From Sphingobacterium spiritivorum (lineage in GTDB: Bacteria; Bacteroidota; Bacteroidia; Sphingobacteriales; Sphingobacteriaceae): DNA of 64,000 bases. Positions 44,767 through 54,252 of this stretch are shown piece by piece. The DNA lies in assembly GCF_016725325.1 (NCBI RefSeq), contig NZ_CP068083.1, positions 1,922,001-1,986,000 on the forward strand, read 5' to 3'. Position 1 is the first letter of the stretch; each line of letters begins with the position of its first letter. The position numbers and the translations under genes were made by a program. The notes beneath the pieces were generated by a model, which was given only the letters and a program-made list of their open reading frames with translations, did no database searches and was not told where the DNA came from.

Positions 44767-45954
44767 ATGAATATTTTAAATCTTATAGGTCGAAAGGAAG
44801 AGCTCTTTAATGAAGATATAAAAAAACATAAAGAGGAGCTAGAAGCTATTATTTCCAATTCAAAATTCTTAGTTATTGGCGGAGCCGGTTCTATTGGCCA
44901 GGCAACAACAAAGGAGATTTTTAAAAGAAATCCTAAGAAATTACATGTTGTAGATATTTCTGAGAATAATATGGTAGAACTAGTTCGCGATATCAGAAGT
45001 TCTTTTGGATATATCGAAGGAGACTTTCAGACCTTTGCTCTAGATATTGGTTCTGTAGAATATGATGCATTTTGGGAAGCAGATGGTGATTACGATTATG
45101 TTTTAAATCTTTCAGCATTAAAACATGTACGTAGCGAAAAGGACCCCTATACCTTGATGCGTATGATCGATGTCAATGTCTTCAACACAGACAAAACTTT
45201 GCAACAAGCTATTGACAAAGGTGTAAAAAAATACTTCTGCGTATCTACGGATAAGGCTGCAAATCCTGTGAATATGATGGGAGCCTCTAAGCGTATTATG
45301 GAAATGTTTCTTATGCGCCGTAGTAAAGAAATTACTATCTCTACAGCTCGTTTTGCAAATGTTGCTTTTTCGGATGGTTCTTTACTGCATGGATTTAATA
45401 AGCGTATTGAGAAGAGACAACCTATTGTTGCACCTAATGATATTAAACGTTATTTCGTCATCCCGAAAGAGTCTGGCGAATTATGTTTAATGTCTTGTAT
45501 ATTTGGTGAAAATAGGGATATCTTTTTCCCTAAATTAAGTGAGAATTTGCACTTAATTACTTTTGCAGAGATTGCCGAAAAATATTTGAAAGAAATGGGG
45601 TATGAGCCTTATTTGTGTGCAGATGAAAATGAAGCTAGAGCGTTAGTCCATACTTTACCTCAAGAAGGGAAATGGCCTTGCCTATTTACAGGAAGTGACA
45701 CTACTGGCGAGAAAGATTTTGAAGAGTTTTTTACAGAACACGAAACTCTTGATATGAATCGATTTGAAAATTTAGGTGTAATTAAGAATGAATTGAAGAT
45801 TGAAGAAGATAAACTACAGTTGTTTAAATCTGCTATTCAGAATATGAAATCGAATAAAAAGTGGGACAAAGAACAAATTGTTGATTTATTTTTTCAAATG
45901 ATTCCGGACTTTGGGCATAAAGAAACAGGGAAATATCTCGACGCTAAAATGTAA
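44767..45954 (+). CDS. legB: Nucleotide-sugar 4,6-dehydratase, LegB-like
   Basis: A 395-residue enzyme of the FlaA1/PseB-type SDR group. After a 30-residue N-terminal extension comes VIGGAGSIGQATTKEIF (38 onward). Then LNLSALKHVRSEKDPYTLM, CVSTDKAANPVNMMGASKRIME (Met in place of the usual Tyr, with the conserved Lys), and VAPNDIKRYFVIPKESGELC follow. In Campylobacter LegB acts on GDP-GlcNAc to give the 4-keto-6-deoxy sugar that starts legionaminic acid synthesis. Assignment to LegB rather than a UDP-sugar dehydratase rests on the following genes, above all the PtmE-like one. Confidence 0.85.
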   Translation: MNILNLIGRKEELFNEDIKKHKEELEAIISNSKFLVIGGAGSIGQATTKEIFKRNPKKLHVVDISENNMVELVRDIRSSFGYIEGDFQTFALDIGSVEYDAFWEADGDYDYVLNLSALKHVRSEKDPYTLMRMIDVNVFNTDKTLQQAIDKGVKKYFCVSTDKAANPVNMMGASKRIMEMFLMRRSKEITISTARFANVAFSDGSLLHGFNKRIEKRQPIVAPNDIKRYFVIPKESGELCLMSCIFGENRDIFFPKLSENLHLITFAEIAEKYLKEMGYEPYLCADENEARALVHTLPQEGKWPCLFTGSDTTGEKDFEEFFTEHETLDMNRFENLGVIKNELKIEEDKLQLFKSAIQNMKSNKKWDKEQIVDLFFQMIPDFGHKETGKYLDAKM

Positions 45955-45956
45955 TT

Positions 45957-47099
45957 ATGCAGAATATAGATAATATAATCTCTTTTATTAGAGATCAATA
46001 TAAAACTGATAAGTTTATTCCTCTTCATGAACCGCGGTTCCGAGGTAATGAGAAAAAATATGTTCTGGATACTATAGATTCTACATTTGTTTCGTCTGTT
46101 GGAGCTTATGTAGATAAGTTTGAGGAAATGATGCAAACTTATACAGGAGTTGAAAAGGCTGTAGCTGTTGTAAACGGTACAGCATCTCTTCAGGTAGCTT
46201 TAAGATTGGCAGGTGTGAAAGCTGGTGATGAAGTGATAACCCAAGCGTTAACTTTTATTGCAACAGCTAATGCCATTGTTTATAATCATGCAACGCCGAT
46301 TTTTGTAGATGTAGATTTAGATACTATGGGGTTATCTCCAAAGGCTTTATCATCCTTTTTAGAAGAGTTTGGAGAGCTTCGCGAAGATGGTTGTTATAAT
46401 AAATCTACCGGACATCGCATTGCTGCTTGTATGCCGATGCATACCTTTGGTTTTCCTGTACATCTAGATGAATTATTAGCGGTTTGCGATAAATGGAATA
46501 TTCCATTGGTAGAAGATGCTGCGGAATCTTTGGGTAGCTATTATAAGGGGAAACATACCGGTACCCTTGGATTAGTATCCGGATTTTCTTTTAATGGCAA
46601 TAAAACGATTACTTGTGGTGGTGGTGGTGCTTTAATTACCAATGATTTAGAGCTAGGAAAACATGCCAAGTACTTAACAACAACAGCTAAACGACCACAT
46701 CCTTATGAATTTTTCCATGATGAACTCGGATATAACTTTAGAATGCCGAATCTGAATGCTGCGTTAGCTTGTGCTCAAATGGAGGTCTTAGAAAGTTTCT
46801 TAGAGGATAAAAGGCAGATGGCACATGAATATGCTGCATTGTTTACTGATTTAGGAATAAAATTCAGAAAAGAAACTCCAGACACGAAAGCTAATTATTG
46901 GTTAATGTGTGTTGAATTGAATAATAAGACGGATAGGGAAAATTTTCTAAAGCATACAAATCAGAATGGGGTAATGACAAGGCCAATTTGGAATCTTATG
47001 TATCGCCTGCCTATGTATGAACATTGTCAGCGAGATGCTCAACAAAATGCGGAGTTTTTAGAAGAACGAATTGTGAACATTCCTAGTAGTGTAAGATAG
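45957..47099 (+). CDS. legC: LegC-like PLP aminotransferase
   Basis: A 380-residue DegT/DnrJ/EryC1-family sugar aminotransferase that should add the 4-amino group to the LegB product. Visible are PLHEPRFRGNEKKYVLDTID, VNGTASLQVALRLAGV, the PLP-binding DAAESLGSYYKGKHTGT, and the Schiff-base lysine in GFSFNGNKTITCGGGG (Lys216). RMPNLNAALACAQME completes the family pattern. It starts two bases after the legB stop. Confidence 0.9.
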   Translation: MQNIDNIISFIRDQYKTDKFIPLHEPRFRGNEKKYVLDTIDSTFVSSVGAYVDKFEEMMQTYTGVEKAVAVVNGTASLQVALRLAGVKAGDEVITQALTFIATANAIVYNHATPIFVDVDLDTMGLSPKALSSFLEEFGELREDGCYNKSTGHRIAACMPMHTFGFPVHLDELLAVCDKWNIPLVEDAAESLGSYYKGKHTGTLGLVSGFSFNGNKTITCGGGGALITNDLELGKHAKYLTTTAKRPHPYEFFHDELGYNFRMPNLNAALACAQMEVLESFLEDKRQMAHEYAALFTDLGIKFRKETPDTKANYWLMCVELNNKTDRENFLKHTNQNGVMTRPIWNLMYRLPMYEHCQRDAQQNAEFLEERIVNIPSSVR

Positions 47100-47103
47100 A
47101 AAG

Positions 47104-47727
47104 ATGGATAGTGTTGCAATAATAGGATATTCTGGACATGCATTTGTGGTATTGGATGCATGTAAGAAAATGGGAATACCCGTTCATTTTTATTGTGATC
47201 GATCTAAGATAAAACACAAAAATCCTTATCAACTAACATTTTTAGGTGATGAGAGTAGCGAATCCTTTGATTGGAATGAGGTCGATAAGTTTGTGCTGGG
47301 AATAGGAGATAATAATATCCGCAGACGGGTGGCTGAGCGGATTATAGAAGTGGGCAAAGAGGTTGTTACAGTTATACATCCCACCGCAGTAATTAACGAT
47401 TTTGTTCACATCGGTAAAGGAAGTTTCCTATCCAGTAATTGTGTTGTGAATACGTTAGCAACTGTTGGTCAAAATTGCATAATCAATACCGGAGCTATTA
47501 TAGAGCACGAATGTGTATTAGGCGATTCAGTTCATATTGCACCAGGAGCTGTTTTAGCAGGAAGTGTTACGATCGGTGCAGGAACATTTATTGGAGCAAA
47601 TGCGGTAATTAAGCAAGGGATAACTATTGGAGAGAATGTTGTAGTAGGAGCGGGATCAGTAGTTATTAAAGATATTGAAGATAACGAGACTTGGGTTGGA
47701 AATCCAGTTAGAAAAATAATACAATGA
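47104..47727 (+). CDS. legH: NeuD/LegH-like sugar N-acetyltransferase
   Basis: A 207-residue acyltransferase. The N-terminal Rossmann-like domain (SVAIIGYSGHAFVVLDACKK) binds the sugar nucleotide. The C-terminal left-handed beta-helix has hexapeptide repeats (VIEHECVLGDSVHIAPGAVL-like, then IGAGTFIGANAVIKQGITIG and VVGAGSVVIKDI). In position it fits LegH, which acetylates the 4-amino group. Sequence alone does not exclude a sialate O-acetyltransferase. The stop overlaps the start of the synthase gene by four bases. Confidence 0.85.
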   Translation: MDSVAIIGYSGHAFVVLDACKKMGIPVHFYCDRSKIKHKNPYQLTFLGDESSESFDWNEVDKFVLGIGDNNIRRRVAERIIEVGKEVVTVIHPTAVINDFVHIGKGSFLSSNCVVNTLATVGQNCIINTGAIIEHECVLGDSVHIAPGAVLAGSVTIGAGTFIGANAVIKQGITIGENVVVGAGSVVIKDIEDNETWVGNPVRKIIQ

Positions 47728-48728
47728 GTAGAGTATTAATAATAGCCGAAGCAGGGGTAAATCATAATGGTTCACTGGACAATGCTTTTAAGTTGGTTGA
47801 TGCAGCTGCTGAAGCAGGAGTTGACTATGTGAAGTTCCAAACTTTTAAAGCGGATAAGCTTGTTTCTAAAAATGCGAAAAAGGCAGATTATCAGATTACG
47901 AATACAGGTAATAGTGAAGACTCACAATTAGAGATGCTTAAGCAGTTGGAATTATCACACATAGACCATGAAAAGATAATTGCTTATTGTAAAGAAAAAG
48001 GTGTTCGGTTTTTCTCTACCGCATTTGACTTAGATTCTTTACAATATTTGAAAGATATTGGGTTGGATTTAGTTAAGATACCTTCCGGTGAAATTACAAA
48101 TTTACCATACCTTCGTAAAGCGGCAAAGTTGTTCTCAAAAGTGATTTTATCCACCGGAATGTCTACTATGGAGGACATAAGATCTGCAAAAAGGGTGTTT
48201 GTTAATGAAGGTGTTTCTAATATTTCGATTTTACATTGCAATACTGAATATCCAACACCAATGAGAGATGTGAACCTAAAAGCTATGTTAAGCATTGCAG
48301 ATGAGTTTAAAGTAAATATTGGATACTCTGACCATACTTTAGGAATTGAAGTTCCTGTTGCTGCGGTAGCTCTAGGTGCGAAAATCATAGAAAAACACTT
48401 TACATTAGATAATACAATGGAGGGGCCGGATCATGCTGCCTCTTTAGAACCAATAGAGTTGAAAGCTATGGTTAGCGCTATCCGAAATATAGAAGAAGCT
48501 ATTTCAGGTTCTGGAATTAAAGAACCTAGTGAGTCAGAGAAAAAGAACATGGCAATAGCGCGTAAAAGTTTAGTAGCCTCTCAAAATATAAAAAAAGGAG
48601 AAATTTTTACGGAAGATAACCTAACTGTCAAAAGACCAGGCAATGGGATTTCGCCAATGGAATGGGATAATGTTGTCGGGAAGGTTGCCATTCAGGATTT
48701 TAACGAAGATGAACTAATTGTGTTGTAG
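47724..48728 (+). CDS. legI: Nonulosonic acid synthase (LegI/NeuB family)
   Basis: A 334-residue enzyme that condenses the hexosamine derivative with phosphoenolpyruvate. The NeuB TIM barrel (about 1-260) shows IIAEAGVNHNGSLDNAFKLV, VKFQTFKADKLVSKNA, ILSTGMSTMEDI, ILHCNTEYPTPMRDVNLKAM, GYSDHTLGIEVPVAAVALGA, and EKHFTLDNTMEGPDHAASL. A C-terminal SAF/antifreeze-like domain (about 275-334; SLVASQNIKKGEIFTEDNL) follows. Choice of legionaminate over N-acetylneuraminate rests on the surrounding legB, legC and ptmE genes. Confidence 0.92.
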   Translation: MSRVLIIAEAGVNHNGSLDNAFKLVDAAAEAGVDYVKFQTFKADKLVSKNAKKADYQITNTGNSEDSQLEMLKQLELSHIDHEKIIAYCKEKGVRFFSTAFDLDSLQYLKDIGLDLVKIPSGEITNLPYLRKAAKLFSKVILSTGMSTMEDIRSAKRVFVNEGVSNISILHCNTEYPTPMRDVNLKAMLSIADEFKVNIGYSDHTLGIEVPVAAVALGAKIIEKHFTLDNTMEGPDHAASLEPIELKAMVSAIRNIEEAISGSGIKEPSESEKKNMAIARKSLVASQNIKKGEIFTEDNLTVKRPGNGISPMEWDNVVGKVAIQDFNEDELIVL

Positions 48729-49880
48729 ATGAGAAAGATTTGTGTAGTTACAGCGACAAGAGCGGAGTATGGTTTATTAAAGCCATTAATGGATTTGATC
48801 CAGCAGTCAGCGGAGTTGGAATTACAAATTATTGCTACTGGAGCACATTTATCTCCTGAATTTGGCTTGACTTATTTGCAAATTGAAGCTGATGGTTTTG
48901 AAATCAATGAAAAAATAGAGATTTTGTTGTCGTCAGATACATCGGGCAGTATTGTTAAGACAATGGGGCTTGCTATGAATGGTATGGCTGATGTCTTACC
49001 TAGATTATCGCCTGATTTATTGATTATATTAGGAGACCGTTATGAGATGTTGGCAATAGCTTCTGCAACAACAATTTTTAAGGTTCCGATAGCACATCTC
49101 CATGGAGGTGAGATCACGGAAGGGGCCTATGACGATGCTATTAGACACGCAATAACGAAGTTGAGCCATCTTCATTTTGCTTCAACCGAAGAATATAGAA
49201 ATCGAATTATTCAGATGGGGGAAGATCCTAATCGAGTGTTTAATGTTGGTGCTATAGGTTTAGATAATATTCGGAATCTTAAACTTTTGACTAAAGAAGA
49301 GCTTGAAAAGGATTTAGAGATTAAATTCTTAAAATATAATTATCAGGTTACTTTTCATCCAGAGACATTAGGAGGATTAAGTTCTATGGAGCAATTTCAA
49401 ACTCTGTTGGACGCTATCGATAAGCAAAAAGACAGCTTCTTTATATTTACAAAAGCGAATGCTGATACAGATGGTAGAATTATTAACCAGATGATAGACA
49501 ATTATGTGGCTAAGAATCCTGAAAAAGCAAAAGCTTTTACATCATTAGGCTCTTTACGCTTTTTATCTGTAGTCAAAGAATGTACAGCAATTGTGGGCAA
49601 TAGTTCAAGTGGTATATTAGAGGCGCCTTCTTTATACACAGCAACATTGAATATTGGTGATAGACAAAGGGGGAGGGTACAGGCTGACTCGGTTGTCAAT
49701 GTATCCTGTGAACCAAATGAGATTTTAAATGGATTTGAGGAAGTTAAAGATGTAAATCTTCAAAATAATCTTGACTTCGTTTCTAATCCTTATTTTAAAG
49801 GGGAAGCAGCAAAAAATATACTGAAAGTAATTCTTGAACATAATATTTCAATAGAAAAACATTTTAATACTATTGTATGA
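48729..49880 (+). CDS. legG: Hydrolysing sugar-nucleotide 2-epimerase (LegG/NeuC family)
   Basis: A 383-residue GT-B-like enzyme that removes the nucleotide and inverts C2 before condensation by LegI. Visible are VTATRAEYGLLKPLMDLIQQ, LGDRYEMLAIASATTIFKVP, LHGGEITEGAYDDAIRHAIT, TFHPETLGG, and GNSSSGILEAPSLYTATLNI. LegG acts on GDP-linked substrate, NeuC on UDP-GlcNAc; the family alone does not tell, but the pathway context favours LegG. The 3' end overlaps the ptmE start by four bases. Confidence 0.9.
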   Translation: MRKICVVTATRAEYGLLKPLMDLIQQSAELELQIIATGAHLSPEFGLTYLQIEADGFEINEKIEILLSSDTSGSIVKTMGLAMNGMADVLPRLSPDLLIILGDRYEMLAIASATTIFKVPIAHLHGGEITEGAYDDAIRHAITKLSHLHFASTEEYRNRIIQMGEDPNRVFNVGAIGLDNIRNLKLLTKEELEKDLEIKFLKYNYQVTFHPETLGGLSSMEQFQTLLDAIDKQKDSFFIFTKANADTDGRIINQMIDNYVAKNPEKAKAFTSLGSLRFLSVVKECTAIVGNSSSGILEAPSLYTATLNIGDRQRGRVQADSVVNVSCEPNEILNGFEEVKDVNLQNNLDFVSNPYFKGEAAKNILKVILEHNISIEKHFNTIV

Positions 49881-50929
49881 GTACGTTTGTAAACAAGCAT
49901 ATAATCTATAAAGAAGAATCTGTAAGAGATGCATTAATTAAATTAGATTTAATTGCCCCTTCATCTATATTATTTGTTGTTGATGCGGATAGAAAACTAT
50001 TAGGATCGTTAACTGATGGAGATCTTCGACGAGGATTTATTAAAGGGCTTGGATTTGAAAATGAAATCCTTGAATTTGTCCAGTCCAATCCGGTATTTAT
50101 TAAGGAAAATGAATACGACATGGATCAGTTGGAAAAATATAGAGAAGATTTGTTAAAAATAATTCCCATTGTGGATGCCAATAAGTCTATAGTTGATATT
50201 TTGGATTTTAGCGTAAGTAAAACCTTATTACCAGCTGATGCAATTATTATGGCAGGTGGTGAGGGAAAAAGATTAAGACCTTTAACAGAAACTACCCCAA
50301 AACCTTTACTAAAAGTTGGAGATAAACCGATAATTGAATACAATATTGATAGATTAAAAAGTGTCGGGATTAAAAATATACACTTAAGCATTAATTATTT
50401 GGGCGATCAATTAATTGACTATTTTGGCGATGGTTCAAATAAATCTTTAAATATTAAATATGTTAAGGAAGAAAAGCCTTTAGGTACAATAGGATCAGTT
50501 TTGCTTGTTGATAAATTCATGCATGAAGATATTATTGTCATGAATTCAGATTTATTGACAAATATTGACTTTGCCGATTTTTATAAATCTTTTAAAGAAT
50601 CTGATGCTGATATGGCAGTCGCAGCAACTTCTTATCATGTGGATGTTCCCTATGGAGTTTTAGAGATGGGAGATGGTTCTGCGGTTAAATCTCTGAAAGA
50701 AAAACCTCGCTATACCTATTACTCTAATGCTGGTATTTATCTATTAAGAAGAAATCTTTTATCAATGATACCTAATAATCAATTTTATAATATTACAGAT
50801 TTGATGGAACGTGTATTGGAGATGAATCTTAAGCTAATTACCTACCCAATAAACGGATATTGGTTAGATATTGGTAAACATGAAGACTTTCAAAAGGCGC
50901 AAGAAGATATTAAGCATATTCGATTATGA
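49877..50929 (+). CDS. ptmE: PtmE-like guanylyltransferase with CBS pair
   Basis: A 350-residue protein. The N-terminal CBS pair (about 1-118) contains FVVDADRKLLGSLTDGDLRR. A sugar-phosphate nucleotidyltransferase domain follows, beginning at IIMAGGEGKRLRPLTETTPK, with IGSVLLVDKF, VMNSDLLTNIDF, SLKEKPRYTYYSNAGIYLL and GYWLDIGKHEDFQKAQ. This domain order is that of Campylobacter PtmE, which makes GDP-glucosamine and commits carbon to the GDP route of legionaminic acid. Both ends overlap neighbours by four bases. Confidence 0.88.
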   Translation: MSTFVNKHIIYKEESVRDALIKLDLIAPSSILFVVDADRKLLGSLTDGDLRRGFIKGLGFENEILEFVQSNPVFIKENEYDMDQLEKYREDLLKIIPIVDANKSIVDILDFSVSKTLLPADAIIMAGGEGKRLRPLTETTPKPLLKVGDKPIIEYNIDRLKSVGIKNIHLSINYLGDQLIDYFGDGSNKSLNIKYVKEEKPLGTIGSVLLVDKFMHEDIIVMNSDLLTNIDFADFYKSFKESDADMAVAATSYHVDVPYGVLEMGDGSAVKSLKEKPRYTYYSNAGIYLLRRNLLSMIPNNQFYNITDLMERVLEMNLKLITYPINGYWLDIGKHEDFQKAQEDIKHIRL

Positions 50930-51624
50930 TAACTAAAGATATATTGGTATTAATTCCTGCTAGAGGAGGTTCTAAAGGTGTCCCCAAAAAAAATATTAAA
51001 TTGTTTTCTGGAAGGCCGTTGATTGAATATACATTAGAATTTGCGAATCAATTTTTTTCTAAAGAGGATATTTGTGTTTCAACAGATTCTGAAGAAATTA
51101 AAGCTGTTGTAGAGAATTTGGATTTTAGAGTGCCTTTTCTTAGACCAATGGAGTTAGCTACTGATTATGCAGGAACTAGAGAGGTTTTATTACATGGTTT
51201 AGATTTTTTTCAACAAAAGGGAGTCCACTATAAGTATATATTGTTATTACAACCTACAACCCCATTTCGAGATTTTAATACATTTAATACTATAATGGAT
51301 TTAAAATCGCGAATAAGTGATTTTGATATGATTGTTAGCGTCAAGGAATCTAAGGCAAATCCGTATTTCAATTTGTTTGAAGAAGATGATAAAGGGTTGT
51401 TAAGGCTGTCTAAATCGAGCAATTATGTAAGAAGGCAAGATTGTCCAAATGTTTACGAATATAACGGTGCTTTTTATTTGATTGACACTCGTAGTCTAAA
51501 AGATAATGAGATGAGAGACTTTCAAAAAATACATAAAGTAGTCAATAATGAATCAGTATATAATATTGACATTGATACGCCAGATGACTGGGAGAGAGCA
51601 GAATTGTTAATAAAAAAGAAATAG
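50926..51624 (+). CDS. legF: CMP-nonulosonic acid synthetase (LegF/NeuA family)
   Basis: A 232-residue cytidylyltransferase that activates the finished nonulosonate with CTP. Visible are VLIPARGGSKGVPKKNIKLF, CVSTDSEEIKAV, LRPMELATDYAGTREV, LLLQPTTPFRD, RRQDCPNVYEYNGAFYLID, and NIDIDTPDDWERAE. It is the last step before transfer, coupled by overlap to ptmE and two bases before the first amidotransferase gene. Confidence 0.93.
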   Translation: MITKDILVLIPARGGSKGVPKKNIKLFSGRPLIEYTLEFANQFFSKEDICVSTDSEEIKAVVENLDFRVPFLRPMELATDYAGTREVLLHGLDFFQQKGVHYKYILLLQPTTPFRDFNTFNTIMDLKSRISDFDMIVSVKESKANPYFNLFEEDDKGLLRLSKSSNYVRRQDCPNVYEYNGAFYLIDTRSLKDNEMRDFQKIHKVVNNESVYNIDIDTPDDWERAELLIKKK

Positions 51625-51626
51625 AT

Positions 51627-52736
51627 ATGAAATATTGTATTAAATGTGTAATGCCACAAACAAGACCAGGGATTACTTTTGATCATGAGGGTGTCTGTTC
51701 AGCATGTCAAGCTTATGAAAGACGTAATTTGGTAAATTACGAAGATCGTTGGGAAGAGTTAGTAGCTCTTTGTGATAAATTCAGAGGTATGAATGGTCCG
51801 AATGGGTATGACTGTATGATTGCTGTTAGTGGAGGAAAGGATAGTCACTATCAAGTTTATGTGTTCAAGGAGTTGTTAGGAATGAACCCTTTATTGGTTT
51901 CTGTAGAAGATAACTTTAAGATGACAAAAGCAGGCGTTCATAATTTGAAAAATATTTCAGAATCTTTTGGTTGTGACTTAATCTCAATGAAGCCAAATAT
52001 CAAAGCTCAGAAAGCGATGATGAAATACACCTTTGAAAAGCACGGGAAGCCTACTTATTTTGTAGATAGGTACATCTATACTTATCCATTACATATGGCG
52101 GTTAAGTTTAATACCCCGTTATTAGTTTATGGAGAAAATGTGAGCTATGAATACGGTGGTTCTAATGCCATTGAAACATATTCTGCTAAAGATCAAATTA
52201 CAAATGGTGTCGCAGCAGGAATTGAGGTTGGGGAATTATTAGTTGACGGAATCTCACTCAAAGACTTAAACTTTTTTAATCCACCGTCAGAAGCGGAAAT
52301 TGAAAAATTAGAACCAATCTATTTAAGTTATTTTGTAGAATGGAATAGTTTTAAAAACTATGAACTTGCTAAAACAAAAGGTTTTCACGATTTGACACAT
52401 GAATGGGATAGAACTCACCATGTTGAAAATTTTGACCAAATTGATAGCCCGGCATATCTTGTCCACTCTTGGATGAAATATCCTAAATTTGGACATGCAT
52501 CTGCCACAGACTATACAGCTAGAATGATTAGATATGGTTTATTGAATAGGGAGGAAGCTATTAAATTGGTAAATGAAAAGGATCATGCTTTAGATCCAAG
52601 GAGTATTGTTGAGTTTTGTGAATTTTTAGACTATTCTGAAAGGGAATTTTGGAACATCATAGATAGTCATTATAACACAAGTATTTTCCAAAAGGATAAG
52701 TTATCAAGATGGAAATTAATAGATCCACTTAGTTAA
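51627..52736 (+). CDS. WbpG/PseA-type sugar amidotransferase, copy 1
   Basis: A 369-residue PP-loop ATPase. Two Cys pairs at the N-terminus (Cys4/Cys7 in YCIKCVMPQTRP, Cys24/Cys27 in VCSACQAY) look like a metal site. The PP-loop is AVSGGKDSHYQVY at 66-78. In Pseudomonas WbpG and Campylobacter PseA, this enzyme adenylates an N-acetyl group and uses ammonia to make an acetamidino group. The HisF- and HisH-like partners follow immediately. It shares the motif order of copy 2 at 54252. Confidence 0.88.
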   Translation: MKYCIKCVMPQTRPGITFDHEGVCSACQAYERRNLVNYEDRWEELVALCDKFRGMNGPNGYDCMIAVSGGKDSHYQVYVFKELLGMNPLLVSVEDNFKMTKAGVHNLKNISESFGCDLISMKPNIKAQKAMMKYTFEKHGKPTYFVDRYIYTYPLHMAVKFNTPLLVYGENVSYEYGGSNAIETYSAKDQITNGVAAGIEVGELLVDGISLKDLNFFNPPSEAEIEKLEPIYLSYFVEWNSFKNYELAKTKGFHDLTHEWDRTHHVENFDQIDSPAYLVHSWMKYPKFGHASATDYTARMIRYGLLNREEAIKLVNEKDHALDPRSIVEFCEFLDYSEREFWNIIDSHYNTSIFQKDKLSRWKLIDPLS

Positions 52737-52741
52737 AAGTT

Positions 52742-53590
52742 ATGCATAAAGTAAGAATTATCCCAAGGCTTGATATAAAAGGGCCAAACTTAGTTAAAGG
52801 GATTCATCTCGAAGGCTTAAGAGTCCTTGGGAAGCCTGAATCATTTGCTGAATATTATTATGAAAGTGGAGCTGACGAACTTTTTTTTCAAGATACAGTT
52901 GCCAGTCTTTATGAAAGAAACAATCTTCAAGATATAATAAGTAAAACAGCAAAGAAGATTTTTATTCCTTTAACGGTTGGTGGAGGCATTCGAAACTTAG
53001 AGGATATACGACAGGCATTATTGGCAGGTGCAGACAAAGTAGCGGTCAATACCGCTGCTATTAAAAATCCTGATTTAATAAAAACTGCGTCTAAAAAATT
53101 TGGTTCTTCGACCATAGTTGTTTCAATTGAAGCAATAAAAGAGTCAAACGGAGAGTATTTTGCTTATACCGATAACGGAAGAGAATATTCCGGTATTAGA
53201 GTTTTTGATTGGGTAAAACAAGTACAAGATTTAGGAGCTGGAGAAATTGTAATCACATCAGTTGATAGGGAAGGGACAGGTGAGGGTTTTGATGAAGAGT
53301 TAATCAAAAGGGTTGTTGATTTAGTTGATATTCCTGTCATAGCTCACGGTGGCTGTAAATCTCCTGAAAATGTTGTAGATGTTTTTGAAAACTGTAAGGT
53401 TGATGGTGTTGCTATAGCATCGATCTTGCATTATGATTTTGTACAGAAACAATCCGTAAATGAAGAGTTTGCAGTTGAGGGAAACACTAATTTCTTAAAA
53501 AGTGGAGCTAGTTTCTCGAAGATATCACCATGTAATATAAGTGATATTAAAGATAGTCTATTTAAAAATAAAATCCCTGTCAGGTTATAG
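52742..53590 (+). CDS. HisF2/AglZ-like barrel of the acetamidino modification system
   Basis: A 282-residue (beta/alpha)8 barrel homologous to HisF, longer than histidine-pathway HisF (about 253). Asp11 in RIIPRLDIKGPNLVKG is kept. At the position of catalytic Asp130 the sequence reads VVSIEAIKES, so the residue is Glu130. GGGIRNLEDIRQALLAGADKV and VITSVDREGTGEGFDEELI are conserved, and the C-terminus carries an extra 30 residues. With HisH it should channel ammonia to the PP-loop enzyme rather than make histidine; no other his gene is near. Confidence 0.88.
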   Translation: MHKVRIIPRLDIKGPNLVKGIHLEGLRVLGKPESFAEYYYESGADELFFQDTVASLYERNNLQDIISKTAKKIFIPLTVGGGIRNLEDIRQALLAGADKVAVNTAAIKNPDLIKTASKKFGSSTIVVSIEAIKESNGEYFAYTDNGREYSGIRVFDWVKQVQDLGAGEIVITSVDREGTGEGFDEELIKRVVDLVDIPVIAHGGCKSPENVVDVFENCKVDGVAIASILHYDFVQKQSVNEEFAVEGNTNFLKSGASFSKISPCNISDIKDSLFKNKIPVRL

Positions 53591-53592
53591 TT

Positions 53593-54252
53593 ATGAGAAA
53601 GAGAATAGTAATAGTTGATTACCAACTTGGAAATCTTTTTAGCGTAAATCAAGCATTATTAAATGTTGGAGCGAATGTTCTTATCAGTTCTGATAAAGAA
53701 GCAATACGTAGTGCGGATGCAATTGTATTACCTGGGGTAGGAGCTTTTAGCGATGCGATGCGAAACTTGCATGATTTAGATTTAATTGATGTCTTACATC
53801 AAAAAGTAAATATTGAAAAAAGACCTTTTTTGGGAATTTGTTTGGGATTGCAGCTCCTTTTTACAGCAAGTAAAGAATTTGGTAACCATAAGGGATTGGA
53901 TTTTATTTCGGGTACAGTTGAACGGTTTAATAATCAAAATATATTAGATTTTTCTAAAGTTAAAGTTCCTCAAATTTCATGGAATACCATTAGTTATCCC
54001 AGTAATAGGTCCTGGAAGGATACTCCATTGGAGATGATTAAGAATGAAACCGATATGTATTTTGTTCATTCCTATTATGTGAAGCCTTTAGATCAGGATG
54101 TTATTTTATCGACAACAAGCTATGGAGGAATTGAATATTGTTCTAGTATTTTGAAGGATAATATTTTTGCCTGTCAATTCCATCCAGAAAAAAGTGGAGA
54201 AAGAGGATTAGATATATATAGAAAATGGATACAACTAAATAAATTAATTTAA
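53593..54252 (+). CDS. HisH2-like glutaminase of the acetamidino modification system
   Basis: A 219-residue class I glutamine amidotransferase. The triad is complete: Cys83 in GICLGLQLL, His197 and Glu199 in CQFHPEKSG. IVDYQLGNLFSVNQAL, LPGVGAFSDAM and MYFVHSYYV are typical HisH segments. It releases ammonia from glutamine for its barrel partner. It starts two bases after the HisF-like stop and its own last base is the first base of the second amidotransferase start. Confidence 0.9.
   Translation: MRKRIVIVDYQLGNLFSVNQALLNVGANVLISSDKEAIRSADAIVLPGVGAFSDAMRNLHDLDLIDVLHQKVNIEKRPFLGICLGLQLLFTASKEFGNHKGLDFISGTVERFNNQNILDFSKVKVPQISWNTISYPSNRSWKDTPLEMIKNETDMYFVHSYYVKPLDQDVILSTTSYGGIEYCSSILKDNIFACQFHPEKSGERGLDIYRKWIQLNKLI

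Noticed and set aside
52742..54252. Histidine biosynthesis hisF-hisH
   Set aside because: No other his genes are near, the order is reversed, the pair lies between two WbpG-like genes, and the HisF-like protein has Glu at position 130.
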